From the NCBI GenBank assembly GCA_016794075.1, contig JAEUKU010000288.1:1-14742 (forward strand): DNA of 14,742 nt, written 5' to 3'. Of the stretch, positions 6,757 to 14,216 are shown piece after piece. The position numbers and the translations under genes were made by a program. The notes beneath the pieces are model-generated. The model searched no databases. It was not told where the DNA came from and saw only the letters and a list, made by a program, of their open reading frames with translations. Source of the DNA: Rhodospirillaceae bacterium (GTDB lineage: Bacteria > Pseudomonadota > Alphaproteobacteria > Dongiales > Dongiaceae). Positions within the stretch are counted from its first letter, which is position 1. Each line of letters starts with the position of its first letter.

Positions 6757-7040
6757 CCGCGCCCGCGCCGCTCAAGAGCGCAATCCGCCCCGGCCTGGCG
6801 CCGGGTGTGCGCCTCAGCTTCGACAAGGCGCGCGATTGCTGGGTCGTGCTGGCCCCGGAGCGGGTGCTGGTGCCGGACGAGACGGCGCTGGAAATCCTGC
6901 AGCGTTGCAACGGCAGCCGGCCGGTCGACGAGATCGTCGATGAATTGGCCAGCGTCTACAACGCCGATCGCGGCGAGATCGCCCAGGACGTGGAGGACAT
7001 GGTGAGCGACCTGATCGCCAAGCGGATCCTGGTCGGATGA
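6753..7040 (+). CDS. pqqD: PqqD, PqqA-binding peptide chaperone
   Basis: This 95-residue RiPP recognition element binds PqqA and presents it to the radical SAM enzyme PqqE. The family pattern is clear: RPGLAPGVRLSFDKARD, then WVVLAPERVLVPDETALEILQRCNG, then the helical VDEIVDELA...DRGEIAQDVEDMV and a terminal LIAKRILVG. The frame is open further upstream to 6663, but the ATG at 6753 is the family start and overlaps the pqqC stop as ATGA. The stop overlaps the pqqE start in the same way. It is a separate gene, not fused to pqqC or pqqE as in some methylotrophs. Confidence 0.96.
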   Translation: MTAPAPLKSAIRPGLAPGVRLSFDKARDCWVVLAPERVLVPDETALEILQRCNGSRPVDEIVDELASVYNADRGEIAQDVEDMVSDLIAKRILVG

Positions 7041-8182
7041 GCGGCGCGGCCAACCCGACGCCGCCGCTCGCGCCTCCTTTGGCGGCCCTGCTGGAGCTGA
7101 CGCATCGCTGTCCGCTGCAATGCCCCTATTGCTCCAATCCGATCGAGCTGGAGCGGGCGAAGGGCGAACTGTCGACGGATGAATGGCGGCGGGTGCTGGA
7201 CGAAGCGGCCGAGCTCGGCGTGCTGCAGGTCCATTTCTCCGGCGGCGAACCCACCGTCAGGCGCGACCTGCCGGAGCTGGTCGCCCATGCGCGCCGGATC
7301 GGCCTCTACAGCAACCTCATCACCTCCGGCGTGACGCTGGACCGCGCGCGGCTGGCGGTCTTGGCGCAGGCCGGTCTGGATCACGCCCAGCTCAGCATCC
7401 AGGACGTCGATCATCAGACCGCCGCCCATATCGCCAACCATCCCGGCGTGCAGGGCAAGAAGCTCGCCTTCGCGCGCTGGGTGCGCGAGATCGGCCTGCC
7501 GCTCACCATCAATGCCGTGGTCAATCGCCACAACGTGACTCGCGTCGAGCGCATGATCGACCTCGCCGTCGAGCTCGGCGCGGTGCGGGTGGAGGTGGCG
7601 CATGTGCAGTATTACGGCTGGGCACTGCGCAACCGCGCGGCGCTGATGCCAACCCTGGAGCAGGTGCAAGAGGCGACGCAACGGGTCGAAGCTGCGCGCG
7701 CGCGGCTGCGCGGCCAGATCGTCATCGACTACGTGGTGCCGGACTATTATGCGCGCCAGCCCAAATCCTGCATGGGCGGCTGGGGGCGGCAGTTCCTCAA
7801 CATCACGCCGAGCGGCGAGGTCTTGCCCTGCCACGCGGCGCAGACCATCCCCGGCCTCGTCTTCGATTCTGTGCGGCACAAGCCGCTGGCGGAGATCTGG
7901 GCGTCCTCCGCGGCGTTCGAGGCTTATCGCGGCACGGACTGGATGCCGGAGCCCTGTCGTTCCTGCGATCAGCGCGAGGTGGACTGGGGCGGCTGCCGCT
8001 GCCAGGCGCTGGCAATCACCGGTTCCGCCGCCGCCGCCGATCCGGCCTGCGCGCTCTCGCCGGCGCATCAGGAGATGCGCAGCCTGGCCGAGGCCGCATC
8101 CGCCGCCCCGGCGCCGGACTTCGTCTATCGCCGGATGACGCCGCAGGAAACCCCGGCGAAGGTCGCGGCGGCGACGCGCTGA
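7037..8182 (+). CDS. pqqE: PqqE, radical SAM PqqA Glu-Tyr crosslinking enzyme
   Basis: This 381-residue radical SAM/SPASM enzyme forms the carbon-carbon bond between Glu and Tyr of PqqA. The SAM-binding 4Fe-4S cluster ligands are Cys25, Cys29 and Cys32 in CPLQCPYC. The SAM-binding GGEP motif follows in VHFSGGEPTVRRDLPEL. The SPASM domain has Cys245 (KSCMGGWG), Cys265 (LPCH), Cys307 and Cys310 (EPCRSC), Cys320 and Cys322 (GGCRC), and Cys338 (DPAC), the auxiliary cluster ligands. Length and layout are typical. It overlaps pqqD by 4 bp and is the last gene of the set; xoxF starts 272 bp later. The low-complexity Ala/Pro tail (about 350-381) is nonconserved. Confidence 0.97.
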   Translation: MSGAANPTPPLAPPLAALLELTHRCPLQCPYCSNPIELERAKGELSTDEWRRVLDEAAELGVLQVHFSGGEPTVRRDLPELVAHARRIGLYSNLITSGVTLDRARLAVLAQAGLDHAQLSIQDVDHQTAAHIANHPGVQGKKLAFARWVREIGLPLTINAVVNRHNVTRVERMIDLAVELGAVRVEVAHVQYYGWALRNRAALMPTLEQVQEATQRVEAARARLRGQIVIDYVVPDYYARQPKSCMGGWGRQFLNITPSGEVLPCHAAQTIPGLVFDSVRHKPLAEIWASSAAFEAYRGTDWMPEPCRSCDQREVDWGGCRCQALAITGSAAAADPACALSPAHQEMRSLAEAASAAPAPDFVYRRMTPQETPAKVAAATR

Positions 8183-8222
8183 TCGGCATCATACGAAATG
8201 GAAGCGCGTCGCCCGCGCGGCG

Positions 8223-8252
8223 CGCGGCAGCATGGCTGCGCCATGTCGCGCG
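8223..8252 (+). other. Imperfect hairpin after pqqE
   Basis: A perfect 6-bp inverted repeat CATGGC (8231-8236) and GCCATG (8240-8245) surrounds a TGC loop. Imperfect GC pairing continues on both sides (GC-rich arms near 8223-8228 and 8248-8252). No T-run follows, so it is not a clear intrinsic terminator. It may slow 3' decay of the pqq mRNA or be a protein-binding palindrome. Confidence 0.4.
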
Positions 8253-8274
8253 GCACCCATCCGGCGATGTTGTA

Positions 8275-8286
8275 CCAAAGGACAAT
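8275..8286 (+). promoter_or_regulatory. Copy 4 of the shared motif (CCAAAGGACAAT), upstream of xoxF
   Basis: It lies 169-180 bp before the xoxF ATG in the context TTGTACCAAAGGACAATG, which has short TTGT/ACAA ends in inverted orientation. It matches copy 1 at 11 of 12 positions and shares CCAAAGGA with copy 2. A regulator operator, shared between xoxF and pqqA, is the inference. Confidence 0.45.
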
Positions 8287-8444
8287 GCTCTTTCACCGCT
8301 TTGTCGACTAACGTTCCATTCTGCCGCGAAGGCGCAGCCAGCGCGGACGGCATTGAGTGGGACGGCAAAGAAAATCGGATCCGACTCCGACAGATCACCG
8401 GACCCAGCGGATTCTGGGCGGGTTCTGGACGTCAATCCAATTCG

Positions 8445-8450
8445 GGAGGA
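8445..8450 (+). promoter_or_regulatory. Strong Shine-Dalgarno of xoxF (GGAGGA)
   Basis: GGAGGA ends four bases before the ATG at 8455 (GGGAGGAAGAGATG). It is one of the best ribosome-binding sites in the window, in keeping with high XoxF expression, and it fixes the start within a frame that stays open far upstream. Confidence 0.8.
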
Positions 8451-8454
8451 AGAG

Positions 8455-10257
8455 ATGGCAAGACTGACGCCTGTTTCAGGGTTTGTGCTGGCCTTCGCCG
8501 GCACGATGGGGCTGTGGGCTACGCAAGCGGCGGCGAATGACGAGTTGCTGAAGATTCAGGACGACCCGAAGCAATGGGTCATGCCGCTCGGCAACTATTC
8601 GAGCAATCGCTACAGCGGGCTGGACCAGATCAACCGCGACAACGTCGGGGACCTGCAGGTTGCCTGGACCTTCTCGACCGGCGTGCTGCGCGGCCACGAA
8701 GGCGGCCCGCTGGTGATCGGCAACATGATGTACGTGCACGCGCCGTTCCCCAACACGGTGTTCGCGCTCGACCTCAGCAAGGGCGGGCAGATCGTGTGGA
8801 AATACGAGCCGCAGCAGGACCCGAACGTGATCCCGGTGATGTGCTGCGACACGGTCAATCGCGGCGTCGCCTATGGCGACGGCAAGATCTTCCTGCACCA
8901 GGCCGACACCAAGCTGGTCGCGCTCGACGCCAAGACCGGCAAGGAAGTCTGGAGCGCGATGGACGGCGACGCGACCAAGGGCGAGACCGGCACCTCGGCG
9001 CCGCTGGTCGTCAAGGACAAAGTGCTGATCGGCAATTCGGGCGGCGAGTTCGGCGTGCTCGGCAAGGTCACCGCCTACAACATGTCGGACGGCAAGATCG
9101 CGTGGCGCGCTTTTTCCGCCGGCCCGGACGACCAGATCAAGGTCGATCCGGAGAAGACCACGGCGCTCGGCAAGCCGGTCGGCAAGGATTCCAGCCTGAA
9201 AACCTGGGAAGGCGACCAGTGGAAAATCGGCGGCGGCACCACCTGGGGCTGGATGTCCTATGATCCGGAACTGAACCTGGTCTATTACGGCACCGGCAAT
9301 CCCAGCACCTGGAACCCGGCGCAGCGCCCGGGCGACAACAAATACTCGATGACGATCTTCGCCCGCGACGCCGACACCGGCATGGCGAAGTGGCTCTACC
9401 AGATGACGCCGCACGACGAGTGGGACTATGACGGCGTCAACGAGATGATCCTGGCCGACCAGCAGGTCAATGGCCAGGACCGCAAGCTGCTGGTGCACTT
9501 CGATCGTAACGGCTTCGGTTATACCCTGGATCGCGACACCGGCGAATTGCTGGTGGCGGAGAAGTATGACCCGGCGGTGAACTGGGCCACCAAGATCGAC
9601 CTGAAGACCGGCCTGCCGGACCGGGTGAAGGAATTCTCGACCGAAGCCAACGGCGAGGACGTCAACACCACCAACATCTGCCCGGCCGCTCTGGGCAGCA
9701 AGGACCAGCAGCCCTCGGCCTACTCGCCGAAGACCGGCCTGTTCTACGTGCCGACCAATCACGTCTGCATGGACTACGAGCCGTTCAAGGTGGCCTACAC
9801 CGCCGGCCAGCCCTATGTCGGCGCGACCTTGAGCATGTATCCGCCCAAGGGCGAAGACCATCTCGGAAACTTCATCGCCTGGGACGCCACCACCGGCAAG
9901 ATCAAGTGGTCGCTGCCGGAGCCGTTCTCGGTGTGGAGCGGCGCGCTGGCGACGGCGGGCGACGTGGTGTTCTACGGCACGCTGGAAGGCTATCTGAAGG
10001 CGGTCGACGCCGAGACCGGCAAGGAGCTCTATCGCTTCAAGACCCCCTCCGGCATCATCGGCAACGTCAACACCTACGAGTATGACGGCAAGCAGTATAT
10101 CGCCGTGCTGTCCGGCGTTGGCGGCTGGGCCGGCATCGGCATGGCGGCGGGCCTGACCGAGGACACCGCCGGTCTCGGCGCGGTGGGTGCCTACAAGGCG
10201 CTGTCCAGCTACACTGCGCTCGGCGGCACCATGACCGTGTTCGCGCTCCCTGAGTGA
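8455..10257 (+). CDS. xoxF: XoxF, lanthanide-dependent PQQ methanol dehydrogenase
   Basis: This periplasmic quinoprotein of 600 residues oxidises methanol (often on to formaldehyde or formate) with PQQ and a lanthanide. The signal peptide is residues 1-27 (MARLTPVSGF... ATQAAA-NDELL). Visible active-site landmarks are vicinal Cys130-Cys131 (PVMCCDT), metal ligands Glu198 (GNSGGEFG) and Asn282 (GTGNPSTWNP), catalytic Asp324 and the extra lanthanide-ligand Asp326 in EWDYDGVNEM. Calcium MxaF enzymes have a small residue (usually Ala) where Asp326 sits, so lanthanide dependence is well supported. The start is fixed by GGAGGA (8445-8450). The sequence reads like XoxF clade 5 from memory, without a tree to prove it. 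The frame stays open upstream into pqqE, but no PqqE-XoxF fusion exists. Cytochrome xoxG follows after 86 bp. Confidence 0.97.
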   Translation: MARLTPVSGFVLAFAGTMGLWATQAAANDELLKIQDDPKQWVMPLGNYSSNRYSGLDQINRDNVGDLQVAWTFSTGVLRGHEGGPLVIGNMMYVHAPFPNTVFALDLSKGGQIVWKYEPQQDPNVIPVMCCDTVNRGVAYGDGKIFLHQADTKLVALDAKTGKEVWSAMDGDATKGETGTSAPLVVKDKVLIGNSGGEFGVLGKVTAYNMSDGKIAWRAFSAGPDDQIKVDPEKTTALGKPVGKDSSLKTWEGDQWKIGGGTTWGWMSYDPELNLVYYGTGNPSTWNPAQRPGDNKYSMTIFARDADTGMAKWLYQMTPHDEWDYDGVNEMILADQQVNGQDRKLLVHFDRNGFGYTLDRDTGELLVAEKYDPAVNWATKIDLKTGLPDRVKEFSTEANGEDVNTTNICPAALGSKDQQPSAYSPKTGLFYVPTNHVCMDYEPFKVAYTAGQPYVGATLSMYPPKGEDHLGNFIAWDATTGKIKWSLPEPFSVWSGALATAGDVVFYGTLEGYLKAVDAETGKELYRFKTPSGIIGNVNTYEYDGKQYIAVLSGVGGWAGIGMAAGLTEDTAGLGAVGAYKALSSYTALGGTMTVFALPE

Positions 10258-10269
10258 GAACACTCGCGA

Positions 10270-10301
10270 GGATCGAGCGGGCGGTGACGTCCGCTCGATC
10301 C
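10270..10301 (+). terminator. Strong hairpin between xoxF and xoxG (terminator-like or mRNA-stabilising)
   Basis: Perfect 11-bp arms GGATCGAGCGG (10270-10280) and CCGCTCGATCC (10291-10301) are extended inward by a G-U and two G-C pairs to about 14 bp. They close on GTGA, a GNRA-type tetraloop. The tail is GCTTTCTTG, only weakly T-rich, so full termination is doubtful. It begins 13 bases after the xoxF stop. Such a structure would favour partial termination or protect the xoxF 3' end, giving much more XoxF than XoxG and XoxJ. Confidence 0.75.
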
Positions 10302-10343
10302 GCTTTCTTGATCCAGCAACAGAATTCCACACCGGGGACGTTG

Positions 10344-10823
10344 ATGCGCTCAGCTTGCCGCTCGCTTTTTTTCCTCGCTGTCGCCGTCACGCTTGCCGGT
10401 TCCGTGCAGGCGCAGGAAACCGCGAGCACGACCGAGGAGAAGCCCTATCATGTCGCCGAGGACGGCACGGTGAGCTGGCCGGTCTTCAGCGGCTTCCGCC
10501 GCTACAACAGCGTCTGCCACACCTGCCATGGACCGGACGGCGTCGGCAGCACCTTCGCTCCCGCGCTGGTCGATTCCATGAAGCGGCTGAGCTATGAGCA
10601 GTACATGGACGTCGTGGTCAACGGCCGCAAGAACGTGAACACGGCGGTCCAGCGCACCATGCCGTCCTTCGGGCTGGACCCCAACGTCATGTGCTACATC
10701 GACGACATCTACGCCTATCTCAAGGCCCGCTCCGATGGCGTTGTGCCGCGCGGGCGGCCGGCGAAGAAAGAGGACAAGCCCGCCGAATGGGCGGAGGCGG
10801 AAGCCGCCTGCATGGGCTTGTAG
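10344..10823 (+). CDS. xoxG: XoxG, c-type cytochrome electron acceptor of XoxF
   Basis: This 159-residue periplasmic cytochrome c is the expected electron acceptor of XoxF. The signal peptide is about residues 1-23 (MRSACRSLFFLAVAVTLAGSVQA-QE). The haem-binding motif is Cys58-His-Thr-Cys61-His62 (VCHTCHGPDG), and the likely axial Met is Met106 (RTMPSFG). Two further mature cysteines, Cys117 (VMCYIDD) and Cys156 (AACMGL), fit the four-cysteine methanol-metabolism cytochrome family. The open frame extends upstream to an ATG at 10254 overlapping the xoxF stop, but that would put about 30 residues before the signal peptide; ATG 10344 with GGGGA just upstream is preferred. The strong hairpin lies between it and xoxF. 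xoxJ follows after 9 bp, the usual xoxFGJ order. Confidence 0.92.
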   Translation: MRSACRSLFFLAVAVTLAGSVQAQETASTTEEKPYHVAEDGTVSWPVFSGFRRYNSVCHTCHGPDGVGSTFAPALVDSMKRLSYEQYMDVVVNGRKNVNTAVQRTMPSFGLDPNVMCYIDDIYAYLKARSDGVVPRGRPAKKEDKPAEWAEAEAACMGL

Positions 10824-10832
10824 CCGCCGGCG

Positions 10833-11648
10833 ATGCGCCCGACGGCAGCCTGGATCGCGGCATTCATTGCCCTGCTGCCGGTCGCGGCGTTCGCCGCCGA
10901 CCAGCCGGAGGCGGTCGACCGGTCGGCGCTGCGGGTCTGCTCCGATCCCGGCAACATCCCGTTCTCCAACACGAAGGGCGAAGGCTTCGAGAACCGGATC
11001 GCGGAACTGCTGGCGGACAAGCTGGGCGTGCCGCTCCGCTACACCTGGTTCCCGCAGGCGACGGGGTTCCTGCGCAACACGCTGCGGGCGCGGCGCTGCG
11101 ACCTGGTCATCGGCCTTGTCAGCGGCGCCGAACTCGCGCTCAGCACCAATCCCTATTATCGCTCCACCTATGTCATGGTGACGCGCAAGGCCGACGCGAT
11201 CGCCGCCGACCGGCTCGATGATCCGGCCTTGAAGTCGCTGAGAATCGGGCTCATCGCTGGCACCCCGCCGGCGGGCGTAGTGGCCCGCAGCGGCCTCATG
11301 GCCCATGTCCGGCCCTATGACCTGCTGGTCGACACCCGCATCGATTCCCCGAGCCACCGCATGGTCGAGGATCTGGCGGCGGGCGTGATCGATGTGGCGC
11401 TGCTCTGGGGCCCGCTGGGCGGTTATTTCGCCGCCCTGCACGGCGACCAGCTGACGGTCACGCCCTTGCTGCACGAGGCGAAGAACGCCCGCATGGACTA
11501 CTATATCGCCATGGGCGTCCGGCCGGGCGAGCACCGCTGGAAGGGCGACATCGACAAGCTGCTGGCGGAGAACAAGGACGCCATCCTGGCGATCCTCCGC
11601 GAATACCACGTGCCGATGCTTGACGTGCGCGGCGCCCTGATCCAGTAG
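10833..11648 (+). CDS. xoxJ: XoxJ, periplasmic binding-protein-like accessory of XoxF
   Basis: This 271-residue secreted protein has the extracellular solute-binding type 3 fold of the MoxJ/XoxJ family. The signal peptide is about residues 1-21 (MRPTAAWIAAFIALLPVAAFA-ADQ). The mature domain shows the family start LRVCSDPGNIPFSNTKGEGFENRIAELLADKLG. YTWFPQATGFLRNTLRARRCDLVIG follows with a second cysteine that could pair with the first. XoxJ is thought to help activate or assemble XoxF rather than to import a solute; no ABC partner is dedicated to it. The gene starts 9 bp after xoxG and has a poor Shine-Dalgarno, so coupling is likely. Its stop lies only 3 bp from the convergent ATPase gene. 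Confidence 0.93.
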   Translation: MRPTAAWIAAFIALLPVAAFAADQPEAVDRSALRVCSDPGNIPFSNTKGEGFENRIAELLADKLGVPLRYTWFPQATGFLRNTLRARRCDLVIGLVSGAELALSTNPYYRSTYVMVTRKADAIAADRLDDPALKSLRIGLIAGTPPAGVVARSGLMAHVRPYDLLVDTRIDSPSHRMVEDLAAGVIDVALLWGPLGGYFAALHGDQLTVTPLLHEAKNARMDYYIAMGVRPGEHRWKGDIDKLLAENKDAILAILREYHVPMLDVRGALIQ

Positions 11649-11651
11649 CGA

Positions 11652-12404
11652 TCAGCCGGCGCGGTCCGGCGCGGCTTCCGCCGGATCCGGCACCGGCCAG
11701 CTTCGCGTCATCCGGCGCAGATCCTGGAGCGCCGCTGCCACCATGGGATCTCCGCTGAGCCGCGGATCGGGCGGCGGCAGGGCGCAATCGGCGACCACGC
11801 GTCGCTCGATCGGCGACAGGATCGCCACGCGCGTGGAAAGCTCGACGGCCTCGGCGAGATTGTGGGTGATGAGCAGGGTGGTCGTGCGCCGCTTGCGCCA
11901 GAAGTCGTTCAGCAGGCGCCGCATGCGTTCCGCCAGCGCCGCATCGAGCGAAATCAGCGGCTCGTCCAGGATCAGGAAGTCCGGTTCGACCAGCAGTGCG
12001 CGTGCCAGCGCCGCCCGCCGCTGCATGCCGCCGGAGAGCTGGCCGGGCAGGGCGCTATCACAGTCGCCCAGTTCGACCGCGCCGAGCAGGGCGCGCGCGC
12101 GATCCACGGATTCGGGGCCGCCGACCAGCAGGAGATTGTCGAGCAATCCGAGCCAGGGAACCAGCCGCGGCTCCTGGAACACGACCCCCAGGCGCGGCCG
12201 CGCACCCTGCCAGGCCAAGCTCCCGCCATAGCCGGAATCCAATCCGGCGATGATCCGCAGCAGGGTCGTCTTGCCGGCACCGGACGGGCCGACCAGGCTC
12301 ACGAATTCGCCCTGCGCGATCGTCAGATCGACGCCACCGAGCACCGTGCGCGGGACGGGGTGGTCGAATGCGCGGGTAACTGCGCTCAGCACCAGCCCGG
12401 TCAT
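11652..12404 (-). CDS. NitT/TauT-type ABC importer ATPase
   Basis: This 250-residue ATPase resembles SsuB/TauB/NrtD-type importers. Motifs are Walker A GPSGAGKT at 39-46, Q-loop Gln77 (VFQEPRLVPW, typical of this subfamily), signature LSGGM at 123-127, Walker B FLILDE at 143-148 and H-loop His181 (LLITHN). An in-frame ATG four codons upstream (12416) exists; ATG 12404 is chosen because it overlaps the permease stop as ATGA. The C-terminal 30 or so residues are Pro/Arg-rich and look nonconserved. It is the last gene of the fghA-binding protein-permease-ATPase operon and converges with xoxJ. The substrate cannot be told from sequence. Confidence 0.93.
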   Translation of the reverse strand: MTGLVLSAVTRAFDHPVPRTVLGGVDLTIAQGEFVSLVGPSGAGKTTLLRIIAGLDSGYGGSLAWQGARPRLGVVFQEPRLVPWLGLLDNLLLVGGPESVDRARALLGAVELGDCDSALPGQLSGGMQRRAALARALLVEPDFLILDEPLISLDAALAERMRRLLNDFWRKRRTTTLLITHNLAEAVELSTRVAILSPIERRVVADCALPPPDPRLSGDPMVAAALQDLRRMTRSWPVPDPAEAAPDRAG

Positions 12405-13180
12405 GCCCGACGCCACTTGCCCAGTTGACGGTCGATCGGCTGCAGCAGCAACACCTCGATGGCGACAACCGCGCCGATGAAGGCCAGCGAATAGGCGAGG
12501 ATGGAGGCGATGTCGAAGAAGTTGAAGAAGCTGCGGATCTGGAAGCCGACGCCGTTCGGCCGCCCGAGCAGCTCGACCACCAGCACGATCTTCCAGGTGA
12601 GTGCCAGGCCGGCCCGTGCCGCCGCCATCAGGCTGGGGGCGAGCTGCGGCAGGACCACGCGCGCGAGCACCCGCAGCGGCTTCACCTCGAACACCCGCGT
12701 CATCTCGAAGAGCGCGGGATCGAGCGCCTTGGCGCCTTCGCGCAGGATCGCGGCGACGGTCGGCACCTTGTTGATGGTGACGGCGAGGATCGCCGCCGCC
12801 TCGGACAGTCCGAACCAGATGTAGCAGAGCACGATGGTGACCAGCGCCGGCAGGTTGAGGCCGATCACCAGCCAGCCGTTGAAGAAATGGTCCAACACCG
12901 GCGACCGCCCGAGCGCGATGCCGATGGCGGTGCCGATCAGCATGGCGAGGCCGAAGGCGACCGCCACCCGCGCCAAGGTCGCCCCGACATGGTAGAGCAG
13001 CTCGCCCGCGCGCAACGCCTCATACCCGGCCTCGAACGTCGCCAGCGGCGAAGGCAGCAGTGCGGGATCGGCGAGACCGCTGGCGGCGGCCTGCCACAGC
13101 GCAAGGAGGGCGATGACGGAAAGCAGGCGATACCAGTGCGCGCCGAGGCCGATCGTCGGCGCCCCCGCCGGCTGGCTCAT
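12401..13180 (-). CDS. NitT/TauT-type ABC importer permease
   Basis: This 259-residue inner-membrane permease of the SsuC/TauC/NrtB type has about six hydrophobic segments, the first near residues 18-35 (RLLSVIALLALWQAAASGLA). The cytoplasmic EAA-like coupling loop is EMTRVFEVKPLRVLARVVLPQLAPSL in pieces, which contacts the ATPase. TWKIVLVVELLG and the closing AFIGAVVAIEVLLLQPIDRQLGKW are also family-like. It overlaps the binding-protein gene and the ATPase gene by 4 bp each (ATGA). It forms the membrane part of a complete three-component importer. Confidence 0.93.
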   Translation of the reverse strand: MSQPAGAPTIGLGAHWYRLLSVIALLALWQAAASGLADPALLPSPLATFEAGYEALRAGELLYHVGATLARVAVAFGLAMLIGTAIGIALGRSPVLDHFFNGWLVIGLNLPALVTIVLCYIWFGLSEAAAILAVTINKVPTVAAILREGAKALDPALFEMTRVFEVKPLRVLARVVLPQLAPSLMAAARAGLALTWKIVLVVELLGRPNGVGFQIRSFFNFFDIASILAYSLAFIGAVVAIEVLLLQPIDRQLGKWRRA

Positions 13181-14166
13181 TTCCAGTAGCCGGACCAGAA
13201 GGTGCCGTCCGGCAGCGCCTCCAGATTGCCGACCGAGGCGGGGTCGACCTGGCGCATCAGGGCGAAAGCGCCCTCGGCGGCGGCGATGTCCTGGCGCCGA
13301 TAGCCGTCCGGCGCGCCGGCGCGGAAGCCCTCCTTCAGGGCCTGGAACAGTACGTCGTCCTCGGCGTCCATCATCGGCCGCAGGCGGTTCCAGACCGCGT
13401 CGTCGGATTTCATCAGCCGCTTGGCCTCGTAGGAGGCGTCGATCAGGCCGCGGGCGAGCGCGGGATTCTCGGTCGCCCAGCGCTCGGCGAAGACCCAGCC
13501 CAGCAGCGGCGGATCGGATTCCAGGCCGAGCTCCGGCAGGATGTCGCGGATCGAGATCACCGGAACGAAGCCGCGACTCTTCAGCCGAGCGTTGAAGTTC
13601 CAGAAATTGAGCACCGCATCCAGCTTGCCACGCAGCGCCAGCTCGTTCAGCAGTGGCGGCGCGCCGAACTGTACGTCGGCCTTGTCCTTCAGCTCCAGGC
13701 CGGCGGTCTTGCGGGCATAGGCCTGCAGCAGGACCCAGCTCTTGTCGTCCGCCCCGCCTGCGATGCCGATGCTGCGTCCGGCGAGATCGGCGACCGAGCG
13801 GATTCCCTTGGCCGGGTCGGCCATCACCGCGCCGACGGCCCGGGAGAACGGCACGAAGGTATAGTTGTGGCCCAGCTTACGTTGCGCCGCGACCCAGATC
13901 CAATCGGTGACGATCGCATCGACCTCGCCCGATTGCAGCGCGATGCTGGTGGCGTCCTTGTCGGCGAAATCAACGCGCTCGAGGATGAAGCGGTGCTTGC
14001 GGTCCAGTCCCTCGGAAATGACCGCCAGTTCCCAGTTGACGGTGCCGAATTTCAGCGTGCCGACCTTGATCCCCGGCAGCTCATCCGCCGCGACCGGCGC
14101 GACGGCGGCGGCGGCGAGGCCGAGCGCCAGGCAGCCGGCCAGTGCGCGCTTCACCATGCGGATCAT
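13177..14166 (-). CDS. NitT/TauT-type ABC substrate-binding protein linked to formaldehyde oxidation
   Basis: This 329-residue secreted binding protein has a signal peptide at about residues 1-28 (MIRMVKRALAGCLALGLAAA... ending PVAA-DE). The body follows the NMT1/SsuA/NrtA pattern: IKVGTLKFGTVNWELAVI, then SGEVDAIVTDWIWVAAQRKLG, a lobe with VADLAGRSIGIAGGADDKSW, and LLGWVFAERW. The conserved FGTVNWE near the mature N-terminus and Trp-rich TDWIWV probably line the ligand site, but the ligand is unknown; I see no reason to call nitrate, taurine or sulfonate. An ATG at 14220 overlaps the fghA stop as ATGA, but ATG 14166 is chosen because GGAGGG lies just before it and a signal peptide follows directly. 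The stop overlaps the permease start. Confidence 0.88.
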   Translation of the reverse strand: MIRMVKRALAGCLALGLAAAAVAPVAADELPGIKVGTLKFGTVNWELAVISEGLDRKHRFILERVDFADKDATSIALQSGEVDAIVTDWIWVAAQRKLGHNYTFVPFSRAVGAVMADPAKGIRSVADLAGRSIGIAGGADDKSWVLLQAYARKTAGLELKDKADVQFGAPPLLNELALRGKLDAVLNFWNFNARLKSRGFVPVISIRDILPELGLESDPPLLGWVFAERWATENPALARGLIDASYEAKRLMKSDDAVWNRLRPMMDAEDDVLFQALKEGFRAGAPDGYRRQDIAAAEGAFALMRQVDPASVGNLEALPDGTFWSGYWK

Positions 14167-14170
14167 GCGT

Positions 14171-14176
14171 CCCTCC
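14171..14176 (-). promoter_or_regulatory. Shine-Dalgarno (GGAGGG) deciding the binding-protein start
   Basis: On the minus strand GGAGGG precedes the ATG at 14166 with 4-nt spacing. It favours this start over the ATG at 14220, which would add 18 residues (MRTAATAPAERPAPPEGR) ahead of a normal signal peptide. Confidence 0.65.
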
Positions 14177-14216
14177 GGCGGCGCGGGCCGCTCTGCCGGC
14201 GCTGTCGCGGCGGTCC

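Larger units (their letters stand above)
8183..8454. other. Intergenic region with the probable xoxF promoter
   Basis: These 272 bases carry no credible gene. They hold the CATGGC-TGC-GCCATG hairpin just after pqqE, then the CCAAAGGACAAT motif, then a Shine-Dalgarno before xoxF. I could not place a -35/-10 pair with confidence. Confidence 0.55.

Noticed and set aside
7183..10257. Continuous 1024-codon frame suggesting a fusion upstream of XoxF
   Set aside because: The part before 8455 is an out-of-frame reading of pqqE and intergenic DNA. XoxF has its own Shine-Dalgarno and signal peptide at 8455.
8476..10332. Very long minus-strand open frame (618 codons) across xoxF
   Set aside because: It is antisense to an unmistakable XoxF and its translation is rich in Arg, Gly, Val, His and Asp with no recognisable domain, as expected from GC-rich codon bias.
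10350..11609. Long minus-strand open frame (419 codons) across xoxG and xoxJ
   Set aside because: It is antisense to two well-supported secreted proteins and shows the same low-information composition.
12425..13189. Plus-strand open frame across the permease
   Set aside because: It is a Glu/Arg/Gln/His-rich shadow of a permease with clear membrane segments.
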